In this document: positions 25,788 to 33,677 of the stretch, one piece after another | Layout: every line of letters starts with the position of its first letter | How positions within the stretch are numbered: position 1 is the stretch's first letter | From: Candidatus Palauibacter rhopaloidicola | Lineage (GTDB): Bacteria > Gemmatimonadota > Gemmatimonadetes > Palauibacterales > Palauibacteraceae | Assembly: GCA_026914155.1 (NCBI GenBank) | Contig: JAPPGH010000023.1 | Span: 1-58,683 of the forward strand | DNA length: 58,683 nucleotides | Direction of reading: 5' to 3' | Made by a program: the position numbers and the translations under genes | The notes under the pieces: generated by a model | Told to the model about the DNA's origin: nothing | The model's input: the letters and a program-made list of their open reading frames with translations, nothing else | The model's database searches: none

Positions 25788-27383
25788 TCAGCTCGGATCC
25801 GGCGCCCTCTCCCGATGGAACTCCGTCGCCGCCTGGTATGCGGCGATCACCGCGAGCAGCCGTTCCTCGCCGAAGGGCGGCGCCCCAAGCGTAACCCCGC
25901 GCGGCACCCGTGCGCCGGTGGTCTCGTCGGTGTCGAATCCGATGGGCGTGCACGCGAGCGGCAGCCCGACCCCGTCGAACGAACCGCCCGCGCTCGTGAC
26001 CACGACGTCGCACTGGTTGAAGAGCTGCGTGATCATGCGGTGGCGCAGGAGGTTGCGGGCCTGCTGGACCTTCACGTAGGTGTCGGCGCTCTGGAGCATA
26101 CCATTGAGGAAGCGCGGCAGGCGGTCTGCGAAATTGCGCACGTCATCGCGCAGTTGCTCGATGAAGAACGCCGTCGGGTCGCCGTGGGAGCCGCCGAGGG
26201 GCGGTGAGGTGAGGGCCTCCCATTCGTCCGGGAGGGTCACATCCGACACGATCTGAACGCCCGGCGTGCGCTCGAGTTCGGTAAGGAAGTCGCGCCTCAA
26301 CTCGTTCACGCGCTCGTTGTCGCCGTCGAGATACTCGGGCCACACGCCCACCCGCGTGGTCCAGCGCACGCGCGGCCGGTCGCCTCCGAACGGTGTCGCC
26401 GCGAGCGCGTAGTTGGGGGGCCGCGGGAGGCCGAGCGTCCGTGGATCGTTCGGGTCCGGCTGCGCGCACACCTGGAGCAGGATGGCCGCGTCCATGGCGT
26501 CGCGCGCCATCACGCCGACGTGGTCGCGGGTGTAGCTGAGCGGGATGATTCCGTGCAGCGAGATGCGCCCGAAGGTGGGCTTGACCGCGGTCAGCCCCTG
26601 GGCGGTGGAGGGGCCGATTACCGAGCCCCCGGTCTGCGTCCCCAGCCCGGCGACCGCGAGTCTGGCCGCCACCGCCGTCCCCGTGCCCGAGGATGATCCC
26701 GACGGGCTGTAGCGCACGTCGTCCGGGGTCCAGGCGTTCCGCGTGGTCGGCGTGGTGGTGCCGTAAACGCGCGCCCTGCCCCCCGCCAGGTTGCCCATCT
26801 GCGCCTTGCCCACGACCAGGCCGCCCGCCGCGCGCATCAGGGCCACGCAGGTGGCGTCGTAGTCCGGCTGAAAGCCCTCGTACACAAGCGATCCGCCCTC
26901 GGTCAGCAGATCCGCCGTGTAGCAGTTGTCCTTCGGCGCGAGGCACATGCCGCGGAGCGGGGCGCGCCGCTCATCGGCGGGCGTCCGGGCCAGTTGCGCG
27001 AGGAGCGTCTCGCGCGACGGACGGTCGGCGTAGGCCTGGTAGGTTCCTTCGAAGGCCTCGATGCGGTCAACGTACGCCTCGACCAGTTCCCGGGGATCGA
27101 GGGCGCCCGTTCGGATGAGCGTCATCGACTCGGACATCGTGAGCTGCGTGAGGTCGTCGACCTCCTGAAGCCGCACATCCGCCCCGAAGGCTTCCGGAGT
27201 CACTGCCGGACCGCCCGGGCTCGCGGCCGCCGGCGTGCGCGAAAACAGGGTGCCGGCCGCCGCAGCCGAAGAAACCCACGCCATGCGCTCCACAAACCAG
27301 CGGCGCGAAACCCGGTCGTCCTGGGGGGCCGGGGCCTCGCGGGCTCGGGCGCTCACCGCGCGGCCGGCGCCACCCCCGCTCAT
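25788..27383 (-). CDS. Tat-exported amidase (amidase-signature family)
   Basis: 531 aa. An N-terminal twin-arginine signal (SRRWFVERMAWVSSAAAAGTLF) directs it to the periplasm. Catalytic Lys in LAPKDN, the cis-Ser region GSSSGTG and the nucleophile Ser region GTQTGGSVIGPS make the Ser-cisSer-Lys triad of the amidase-signature family; substrate is an amide or carbamoyl compound, unspecified. ATG at 27383 follows GAGGAGGAAGG and overlaps the preceding small gene's stop by 4 bp. Operon order gamma-glutamyltransferase, small protein, amidase, small protein suggests extracytoplasmic peptide or amide catabolism. Confidence 0.85.
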   Translation of the reverse strand: MSGGGAGRAVSARAREAPAPQDDRVSRRWFVERMAWVSSAAAAGTLFSRTPAAASPGGPAVTPEAFGADVRLQEVDDLTQLTMSESMTLIRTGALDPRELVEAYVDRIEAFEGTYQAYADRPSRETLLAQLARTPADERRAPLRGMCLAPKDNCYTADLLTEGGSLVYEGFQPDYDATCVALMRAAGGLVVGKAQMGNLAGGRARVYGTTTPTTRNAWTPDDVRYSPSGSSSGTGTAVAARLAVAGLGTQTGGSVIGPSTAQGLTAVKPTFGRISLHGIIPLSYTRDHVGVMARDAMDAAILLQVCAQPDPNDPRTLGLPRPPNYALAATPFGGDRPRVRWTTRVGVWPEYLDGDNERVNELRRDFLTELERTPGVQIVSDVTLPDEWEALTSPPLGGSHGDPTAFFIEQLRDDVRNFADRLPRFLNGMLQSADTYVKVQQARNLLRHRMITQLFNQCDVVVTSAGGSFDGVGLPLACTPIGFDTDETTGARVPRGVTLGAPPFGEERLLAVIAAYQAATEFHRERAPDPS

Positions 27384-27649
27384 GATCCTTCCTCCTCGGT
27401 CCATGCCACCAACGGCGCCGGAAAGGCGCTGGGCAGATTGAACTGCGGATCGATGTGGAAGTTCGCGGCCTCCACGTCCTGCCGGAGGATCGAGCGGCCG
27501 TTCTCGAGCAGCCGCTCCTGGTCCATCGGCGCGTCCTCGTCCGACTCCGGCAGCACGGATATGTCGATCCCGAGCAGCCGGTAGCGGGTCAGGATGTAGG
27601 TGTTGAGTTCTTCGTCCGTGGGTTCGGGCGTCTGGGGTCGCGGGCGCAT
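27380..27649 (-). CDS. Small protein coupled to amidase (AtzG/GatC-like candidate)
   Basis: 89 aa, acidic, with a helix (TDEELNTYILTRYRLLGIDI) and a C-terminal extended tail (NLPSAFPAPLVAW). It has an excellent SD (GGAGG, 8 nt before ATG 27649), follows the gamma-glutamyltransferase stop closely and overlaps the amidase start. Amidase-signature enzymes such as AtzE and GatA use a small partner (AtzG, GatC) that wraps around them; gene order and size fit such a role, but sequence similarity is not established here. The amidase is Tat-exported while this protein has no signal, so it might be carried along in complex. Confidence 0.55.
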   Translation of the reverse strand: MRPRPQTPEPTDEELNTYILTRYRLLGIDISVLPESDEDAPMDQERLLENGRSILRQDVEAANFHIDPQFNLPSAFPAPLVAWTEEEGS

Positions 27650-27662
27650 GGCTCTTTCCTCC

Positions 27663-29498
27663 TTACCATCCAATCACGTAGTCGCTCTTCGCCGGGCTGA
27701 CGCCGCCGTACATGACGCCGGTCTCCGGGTCGATCATCACCATCTTGACGGCCCCGGCCCCGGACGCGGCCTGGCGGTACGGCTGCTGCAGCGGGCTCAC
27801 CTCCACTCGGTGGCCGAGGGCGGCCAGCGCCTCGCCCGCCCCCTGGTACAGCACCTCGGGCATCGTCAGCATGCCCCGCATGCGCCCCGGATACATCGAC
27901 GCCCGGAAAGCGGTGCTCGTGACCGTGGGCGCCTCCACCGCCTGCTGCACGTTCATGCCGAAATGCACCACCGCCAGGAACGCCTGCAACATTGCCTGCG
28001 GCTGGTTGTCGCCCCCGGGGGTGTTCCACGCCAGGTACGGCTGGCCGTCCTTCAGCGCCAGCGCCGGGTTGATGGTGTGGCGGGTGCGCTTGCCCGGCTC
28101 CAGCACGTTCACGTCGTCGGGCTCGAGCCCGTAGTAGGGCATGCGGTTGTTCAGGAAGTAGCCGCCGCCCGGAACCACCATCCCGCTGCCGAAGCTCGAG
28201 TTCACGCTGTGCGTCACCGAGACCAGGTTCCCGAAGCGGTCCGCGATGGAGAAGGACGAGGTCTCGCCGTCCTCCCGATAGAGAACCTCCGGCCGCGAGA
28301 TGTCCTGCGCCCCGCTCTCGTACTCCGCGGCCTGCCCCTCGGCTACGGCGGCCATGCTGCGGGGATCGCCGGCCGGCGCCGCGCTCATTGCCCGGTCCAT
28401 CCGGATGAGCCCGCGCCGCTCGGCCGCGTATTCCTTCGACAGCAGCTCCTCGGTGGGAACGTCAGTGAAGCGCGGGTCGGCCACGTATCGGTTCCGGTCG
28501 GCGAAGCCCAGCTTCATCGCCTCCGTGACCACATGCACGTATTCCGCGGAGTTGTGTCCCATCGCCTCCAGATCGAAGCCTTCGAGGATGTTCAGCGCCA
28601 TGAGCATGACGATGCCCTGCGAGTTGGGCGCGCTCTGGTAGACCTCGAGCCCCGCGTAGCTCACCTGGATGGGCTCCGCCTCCTCGGCCTCGTAGCCCGC
28701 GAGGTCCTCGTAGCGGAGCAGTCCGCCCTGCTCCTCGTAGTAGTCCGCGCTCATCCGCGCCAGCCGGCCCCGGTAGAAGGCGTCGGCGCCCTCGCGCGCG
28801 ATCTCCTCAAGGGAACGGGCCAGATCCTCCTGCACGTAGATGTCGCCCACTCCGAGCAGCCGCCCGCCCGGCATCAGCAGCTCACGCGAGGCGGGGTAGG
28901 GGGAGATCTTCTCTACCGAACGCTCGTGGTGCCCGGCGACCCAGAAGTCGAGGGGATGCCCCTGGCGCGCGGCGCGGATCGCGGGCGCCAGCACCTGTTG
29001 CCTGGGCAGGCTCCCGTAGCGCGAGTGGGCCAGCTCGAAGGCGCCCACCGCGCCCGGGACGTCCGTCGACAGCGGCCCGGCGCCGGGGATGCCTCCGTGT
29101 TCCTCGTAGAACTCGCGCGTCGCGAGCGCGGGCGCGTGCCCGGTTCCATTGATGAAGACGACGCGGTCCTCCGCGGCGAGGTAGGCGACCATGAAGGCGT
29201 CGCCCCCGATACCCGCCTGGTGCTGTTCCACGACCGTCGTCATGTAGAAGACCGCCGAAGCGGCGTCGAAGGCGTTCCCGCCGGCGCGCAGCACCTCCTC
29301 GGCGGCCAGCGCCTCCAGCGGATGCTCCGCGGCGACCATCGCCTCGGTGCCGAGGATGACGGGGCGCCAGACGGGCCGGTCGGATGCCTCCTGGGCTTCT
29401 GTGGCAGGCGGGCCCGCCGCGGCGAGCAGGAGCAGGAACATGATCGCGCCGGGGACGCGCGCGGCGTCCCGGCCGGTGGTGCGGAAGATTGCGTTCAT
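27663..29498 (-). CDS. ggt: Gamma-glutamyltransferase family protein
   Basis: 611-aa Ntn-hydrolase precursor that hydrolyses or transfers gamma-glutamyl groups, e.g. from glutathione. A signal peptide (MFLLLLAAAGPPATEAQ) sends it out of the cytoplasm. GNAFDAASAVFYMTTVVEQHQAGIGGDAF-type sequence marks the large subunit. The self-cleavage and catalytic Thr is T413 in GETSSFSIAD, and PGGGYFLNN and NTPGGDNQPQ belong to the small subunit. ATG at 29498 follows GGGAGGCG. First gene of a four-gene minus-strand operon with the amidase. Divergent from exbB. Confidence 0.9.
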   Translation of the reverse strand: MNAIFRTTGRDAARVPGAIMFLLLLAAAGPPATEAQEASDRPVWRPVILGTEAMVAAEHPLEALAAEEVLRAGGNAFDAASAVFYMTTVVEQHQAGIGGDAFMVAYLAAEDRVVFINGTGHAPALATREFYEEHGGIPGAGPLSTDVPGAVGAFELAHSRYGSLPRQQVLAPAIRAARQGHPLDFWVAGHHERSVEKISPYPASRELLMPGGRLLGVGDIYVQEDLARSLEEIAREGADAFYRGRLARMSADYYEEQGGLLRYEDLAGYEAEEAEPIQVSYAGLEVYQSAPNSQGIVMLMALNILEGFDLEAMGHNSAEYVHVVTEAMKLGFADRNRYVADPRFTDVPTEELLSKEYAAERRGLIRMDRAMSAAPAGDPRSMAAVAEGQAAEYESGAQDISRPEVLYREDGETSSFSIADRFGNLVSVTHSVNSSFGSGMVVPGGGYFLNNRMPYYGLEPDDVNVLEPGKRTRHTINPALALKDGQPYLAWNTPGGDNQPQAMLQAFLAVVHFGMNVQQAVEAPTVTSTAFRASMYPGRMRGMLTMPEVLYQGAGEALAALGHRVEVSPLQQPYRQAASGAGAVKMVMIDPETGVMYGGVSPAKSDYVIGW

Positions 29499-29654
29499 GG
29501 CGTCGCCTCCCGGCGGGATTTCGGCGTTGACAGGCCAGCGGATGGGCAGATAGTTTCGCACTGCTGAAGTAGCGCGCGCGGCGCGCGCCCGCTAGAGTTC
29601 CGTCTGCCCGGGCATCTGCGATCCCGGCCGAATCCCGTCAAAAGGAAGGCTTCG

Positions 29655-30365
29655 GTGGCCAACGACCAATTCGGACTCCTGACCCTGTTCGCCGACGGCG
29701 GCTTCATGATGTATCCGCTGGTCCTGTGCTCGCTTATCGCGCTCGGCGTGATGATCGCCAAGTTCTGGACCCTGTGGGCGGCCCACAAGGACACCGCGAA
29801 GGTTCTGGCGGAGGTCGACGAGCTGGCCCGCGCCGGGGACATCGACGGCGCCATGGCGGCGGCAGGCTCCAAGCGGGGACCGGCGTCGGCCATCCTCATG
29901 GCCGGGCTGCGGCGCATCAAGGGGCGCGAAGTGGGCGAGGGCGAGATCGAGCAGGCCGTCAGCACCGTCGGCACCATCGAACTCGGTTTCCTGGAGCGCG
30001 GCCTGGTGGTGCTCGCGACCATCGCCAACGTGGCGCCCCTCATGGGCTTCCTGGGCACGGTGGCGGGCATGATCCTCGCCTTCGCGTCGATCGAGGCCGC
30101 GGGCAGCGTGGATCCGGCGCTCGTCGCCGGCGGGATCAAGGTGGCGCTGCTCACTACGGCATCCGGGCTCGCGATTGCGATTCCGGTCAACATCGGATAC
30201 AACTTCTTCGTCACGCGCATCGACAAGCTGATCGTCGACATGGAGCAGGGCACGCAGGCGATTCTGAACGTCACCTGGGATCTGGAGAACGCCGGCCATT
30301 TGACCGTGGTCGCCAGGGATCCGATCACCGCCCTGTCCCCGCCCCCGCCGAGCCTGCCCGCCTGA
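29655..30365 (+). CDS. exbB: MotA/TolQ/ExbB proton channel family protein
   Basis: 236 aa, three membrane helices: FMMYPLVLCSLIALGVMIAKFW near the N-terminus and a pair later (LVVLATIANVAPLMGFLGTVAGMILAF; GIKVALLTTASGLAIAIPVNIGYNFF). The motif APLMGFLGTVAGM is the ExbB/TolQ signature. With ExbD it forms the inner-membrane proton-driven motor energising TonB. GTG at 29655 has AAGGAAGG upstream. First gene of exbB-exbD-exbD-tonB. The divergent spacer with ggt holds a GCGCGCGCGGCGCGCGC-like palindrome. Confidence 0.9.
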   Translation: MANDQFGLLTLFADGGFMMYPLVLCSLIALGVMIAKFWTLWAAHKDTAKVLAEVDELARAGDIDGAMAAAGSKRGPASAILMAGLRRIKGREVGEGEIEQAVSTVGTIELGFLERGLVVLATIANVAPLMGFLGTVAGMILAFASIEAAGSVDPALVAGGIKVALLTTASGLAIAIPVNIGYNFFVTRIDKLIVDMEQGTQAILNVTWDLENAGHLTVVARDPITALSPPPPSLPA

Positions 30366-30449
30366 TCGGGGCGTGACGGGAACGATACGGGGAACGTATT
30401 GGTAAGTTAAGGATTACGGAACAGCCGCAAGCGGCGGGAGGATCTGAAG

Positions 30450-30875
30450 ATGGCCGTACTGCAGAACAAGAAATCCAAGGTCAGCGACGAGGTTCCCACC
30501 TCCTCGATGGCAGACATTGCCTTCCTGCTCCTCATCTTCTTCCTGGTGACGACGGTCTTCCCGAAGGACAGCGGGCTGGCGGTGGTGCTCCCCGAGTCCG
30601 CGGAAGAGGTCCAGGTCAGCCAGCGCAACATCCTGCACCTCTCGGTCCTACCCAACGGCCTGGTGGACGTGAAGCGGGGCGAGAGCACGCAGATTCAGCA
30701 GGTGCGCGCCAACGACGTGGAAGCCATCTGGCGGCAGGGGGTCACCGAGAACCCCAACCTGATCGCCGCGGTCAAGACCCATCCGAACGCGCCCTACAGG
30801 TTCATGGTGGATGTCCTCGACGCCCTGCAGACCGCCGGGGCGGAACGTATTTCCCTGCAGCTGCTGGAGGATTAG
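30450..30875 (+). CDS. exbD: ExbD/TolR biopolymer transport protein 1
   Basis: 141 aa with one N-terminal membrane helix (SMADIAFLLLIFFLVTTVF, carrying the conserved Asp for proton movement) and a periplasmic domain (GLAVVLPES, VKTHPNAPYRFMVDVLDAL). GGGAGGATCTGAAG precedes ATG 30450. Stator partner of ExbB. A second exbD follows after 3 bp. Confidence 0.9.
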   Translation: MAVLQNKKSKVSDEVPTSSMADIAFLLLIFFLVTTVFPKDSGLAVVLPESAEEVQVSQRNILHLSVLPNGLVDVKRGESTQIQQVRANDVEAIWRQGVTENPNLIAAVKTHPNAPYRFMVDVLDALQTAGAERISLQLLED

Positions 30876-30878
30876 CCG

Positions 30879-31328
30879 ATGGCTATCAAGACGGGCGGAT
30901 TCTCGCGCAAATCGAAGGCTTCCGACGAGATCCCTTCTTCGTCGCTGGCCGATATCGCCTTTCTGCTTCTCATCTTCTTCATGGTCACGACCGTCTTCCG
31001 CACCAGCAAGGAGCGGCCCATCGAGTGGGCGGCGGCGGCAGCCAGCGAGAAGATCGACGAGAAACGAGAGGACATCATGCACGTGTGGGTTGAGCGCAAC
31101 GGCGATGTCTGGGTGAACGACCGCAGTATCACCATGTCCACCCTCTCCAACATCGTGGCGCCCGCATACGCGGCCTCGGACCGGCGCCTGGTGATCTCCT
31201 TGCGCGCGGACACGGAGGTGCCGTATCAGTTCGTGAATCAGGTCCAGGAGGAACTGCAGGAAGCAAACGTGATCCGAGTGGTATTCGCGACCGAGTTGGA
31301 ACGCCGCATGACGAGGGAGAGACGATGA
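30879..31328 (+). CDS. ExbD/TolR biopolymer transport protein 2
   Basis: 149 aa, paralogue of the preceding gene. Membrane helix SLADIAFLLLIFFMVTTVF with the same Asp; periplasmic part VISLRADTEVPYQFVNQVQEEL. The two ExbD proteins differ in the periplasmic domain and may form a heterodimer. ATG at 30879; its stop overlaps the tonB start by 4 bp. Confidence 0.9.
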   Translation: MAIKTGGFSRKSKASDEIPSSSLADIAFLLLIFFMVTTVFRTSKERPIEWAAAAASEKIDEKREDIMHVWVERNGDVWVNDRSITMSTLSNIVAPAYAASDRRLVISLRADTEVPYQFVNQVQEELQEANVIRVVFATELERRMTRERR

Positions 31329-32008
31329 GCGACAACGAATCCGTGCAGGTGCAGGAGGGTCCGACCCTGACGGCGAACGACCGCTTCAAGAGGTCGTTCA
31401 ACACCTGGTTCTGGGGATCGGTGCTGGCCGCGACCGTGGTTCACTTCGTGATGTTCATGTTCTGGCCGAGCATGACCGCGGAGGACGTCTCGTTCGATTC
31501 CGAGGAGCTGGTGGCGATCGAGCTCCCGCCCGAGATCGAGATTCCGCCCCCGCCCCAGGCGATCAGCCGGCCTGCGACCCCCGTGATCGCGGCGGCCGAC
31601 ATCAGCGAAGACATCACCATCGCGCCGACCACCTTCGAGGACAATCCGGTCGAGGAACTGCCTCCGCCGCCGGACGAGGAGGCGGTCGACATCTCGGCGG
31701 CGCCCACCTTCACGCCCTACACCGTCCGCCCCGACCTCATCAACGAGTCCGAGGTGCAGCGCGCGCTGGAGCGGGAGTACCCCCCGATCCTGCGCGACGC
31801 GGGCATCGGCGGCACCGTGAACGTGCAGTTCTTCATCGACGAGGAAGGCAGGGTGCAGAGGACGCTGGTGGCGCAGACCTCGGGACACGCCTCCCTCGAC
31901 GAGGCCGCGCTGCGCGTCGCCAACGTGTTCCAGTTCACCCCGGCGCTCAATCTCGACAAGATCGTGCCCGTGTGGATCGCGATTCCCATTACCTTCCAGA
32001 CGCGTTAG
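31325..32008 (+). CDS. tonB: TonB-family energy transducer
   Basis: 227 aa. One membrane helix near residue 30 (GSVLAATVVHFVMFMFW), a Pro/Glu-rich periplasm-spanning segment (LPPEIEIPPPPQA, ELPPPPDEE) and a C-terminal TonB domain (YPPILRDAGIGGTVNVQFFI, GHASLDEAALRVANVFQFTPA). It transmits motor energy to outer-membrane TonB-dependent receptors; none lies in this window. The operon ends at the hairpin at 32035. Confidence 0.9.
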   Translation: MSDNESVQVQEGPTLTANDRFKRSFNTWFWGSVLAATVVHFVMFMFWPSMTAEDVSFDSEELVAIELPPEIEIPPPPQAISRPATPVIAAADISEDITIAPTTFEDNPVEELPPPPDEEAVDISAAPTFTPYTVRPDLINESEVQRALEREYPPILRDAGIGGTVNVQFFIDEEGRVQRTLVAQTSGHASLDEAALRVANVFQFTPALNLDKIVPVWIAIPITFQTR

Positions 32009-32034
32009 TCGCTTCGGACGGTCCGAGCCGGACA

Positions 32035-32065
32035 GGAACCCCGCCGGAGCTTCCGGCGGGGTTCC
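32035..32065 (+). terminator. Strong intrinsic terminator after exbB-exbD-exbD-tonB
   Basis: Perfect 14-bp stem GGAACCCCGCCGGA / TCCGGCGGGGTTCC with a 3-nt loop, followed by TTTGGTTT. A smaller hairpin (TCGGAC/GTCCGA) precedes it. It separates the TonB operon from yggS. Confidence 0.8.
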
Positions 32066-32108
32066 TTTGGTTTGTGGGCGATTGGTTCATGGGCGACGGA
32101 ATGGAGCG

Positions 32109-32837
32109 ATGTATCCGGAAAGGCTGAGGGAAGCGCTGCCGCGCGTCCGCGACGAGGTCGAGGAGGCCGCGCGCCGGAGCGGTCGCACGGGCGCCGACGT
32201 GACGCTGGTGGCGGTGACCAAGAGCCACCCGCTGGCGGCGGTGGAGGCGGCGCTCGGCGCCGGCATCCGGGACATCGGCGAGAACCGGGTGGAGGAGCTC
32301 GAGGTCAAGGTGGGGGCGCTGGAGGGCCTGCCGGCCCCGCGCTGGCACATGATCGGGCACCTGCAGCGCCGCAAGGCCCCGCGGGTGATCGGGATCTGCG
32401 ACCTGCTGCACTCGGTGGACACGGTTCGGCTCGCCGGGCGGCTCGACCGCTTCGTGCCCGCCGGAGCCGCTCCGCTGCCGGTGCTGGTTCAGGTCAACAC
32501 CTCGGGAGAGGGTACCAAGAGCGGCATCTCCCCCGCGGAGGCGCCGGAGGCCGTCCACCGCATCACCGAGCTTCCGGGGCTGTCTGTGCGCGGGCTCATG
32601 ACCATGGCCCCGTTCACCGATCGCGAGGGCGTCCTGCGCGGCGCCTTCCGCGCCCTGCGCCGGCTGCACGAGGAACTCGGCTCGCTCGAGGGATACCGCG
32701 GGGAGCATCTGTCGATGGGGATGACCAACGACTTCGGCATTGCGATAGAGGAGGGCAGCACGATGGTCCGCATCGGCACGGCGCTGCTGGGGCCGCGGCC
32801 GAGACCGCCCGCGCGGCGCGCGGGGACGGTTGCATGA
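32109..32837 (+). CDS. yggS: YggS family pyridoxal phosphate homeostasis protein
   Basis: 242 aa, cytoplasmic PLP-binding protein (PLPBP/YggS), TIM-barrel type. PLP-binding Lys in LVAVTKSHPLAAV; GENRVEEL, WHMIGHLQRRKA, VLVQVNTSGEGTKSG, LMTMAPF and LSMGMTNDFGIAIEEGSTMVRIGT are all standard for the family. It keeps free PLP and amino-acid pools balanced. ATG at 32109 with GGAG upstream; its stop overlaps the next gene's start. Confidence 0.92.
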   Translation: MYPERLREALPRVRDEVEEAARRSGRTGADVTLVAVTKSHPLAAVEAALGAGIRDIGENRVEELEVKVGALEGLPAPRWHMIGHLQRRKAPRVIGICDLLHSVDTVRLAGRLDRFVPAGAAPLPVLVQVNTSGEGTKSGISPAEAPEAVHRITELPGLSVRGLMTMAPFTDREGVLRGAFRALRRLHEELGSLEGYRGEHLSMGMTNDFGIAIEEGSTMVRIGTALLGPRPRPPARRAGTVA

Positions 32838-33667
32838 CGATGGCGAACGACCTCGTCACCCGCATCGACGAGGCGGTCGCGGAGGTGCGTGCCCGCTCCA
32901 CGCTCCAGCCGAAGGCGGGGATCGTGCTGGGCACCGGGCTGGGCGGCCTGGCGCGCGAGATCGCCGTTGCGTGCGCCATCGACTACACGGAGCTGCCCCA
33001 CTTCCCGGTCTCAACGGTCGAGAGCCACGAGGGCCGCCTGCTGCTGGGCACGCTCGACGGGGTCCCCGTGGTGGCCATGCAGGGCCGTTTCCACCGCTAC
33101 GAGGGCTACACCCTCCAGCAGGTGACCTTCCCCATCCGGGTGATGGCCGCCCTGGGCGCGGACACCCTGGTGGTCTCTGCGGCCTGCGGCGGGATGGACC
33201 CCCTCTGGCCGGCGGGGCAGTTGGTGGTGCTCGACGACCACATCAACCTCCTGGGCGACAACCCGCTGGTGGGCCCCAACGCGGATGCGCTGGGCCCGCG
33301 CTTTCCGGATATGTCCGAGCCCTACGACCGGGGGCTCCAGCAGGTCGCCGTGGACTCCGCCCTCGCCCAGGGGATTCCGCTCGCCCGCGCGGTTTACGCG
33401 GCCGTGACCGGGCCCTGCCTGGAGACCCGCGCCGAGTACCGTATGCTGCGCGCCATGGGAGCCGACGTGGTGGGCATGTCCACCGTGCCCGAGGTCATCG
33501 TCGCGCGCCACATGGGCATGCGGGTGTGCGGCCTGTGCATCGTTACGGACGTCTGCCTCCCGGACGCGCTGGAGGAGGTCGACGTGCCGACCATCATCCG
33601 GGTAGCCACGGAAGCGGAGCCCGGTCTCACCGCGGTGGCCCGCGCGGTCGTCGCCTCGCTGTCGTAG
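32834..33667 (+). CDS. punA: Purine-nucleoside phosphorylase (trimeric, PNP-I)
   Basis: 277 aa. Converts purine nucleosides and phosphate to base and ribose-1-phosphate in purine salvage. Marks: IVLGTGLGGLA (phosphate loop), MQGRFHRYEGYTLQQVTFP (His-containing phosphate/ribose site), NAACGG-like SAACGGMDPLWPAG, TGPCLETRAEYRMLRAMGAD and VVGMSTVPEVIVA. ATG at 32834 overlaps the yggS stop. Followed closely by ileS, so part of a housekeeping operon. Confidence 0.92.
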   Translation: MTMANDLVTRIDEAVAEVRARSTLQPKAGIVLGTGLGGLAREIAVACAIDYTELPHFPVSTVESHEGRLLLGTLDGVPVVAMQGRFHRYEGYTLQQVTFPIRVMAALGADTLVVSAACGGMDPLWPAGQLVVLDDHINLLGDNPLVGPNADALGPRFPDMSEPYDRGLQQVAVDSALAQGIPLARAVYAAVTGPCLETRAEYRMLRAMGADVVGMSTVPEVIVARHMGMRVCGLCIVTDVCLPDALEEVDVPTIIRVATEAEPGLTAVARAVVASLS

Positions 33668-33677
33668 AACGTCCCCC

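Noticed and set aside
27600..29567. 655-codon plus-strand frame
   Set aside because: Antisense shadow of the gamma-glutamyltransferase, which has the catalytic Thr and family motifs.
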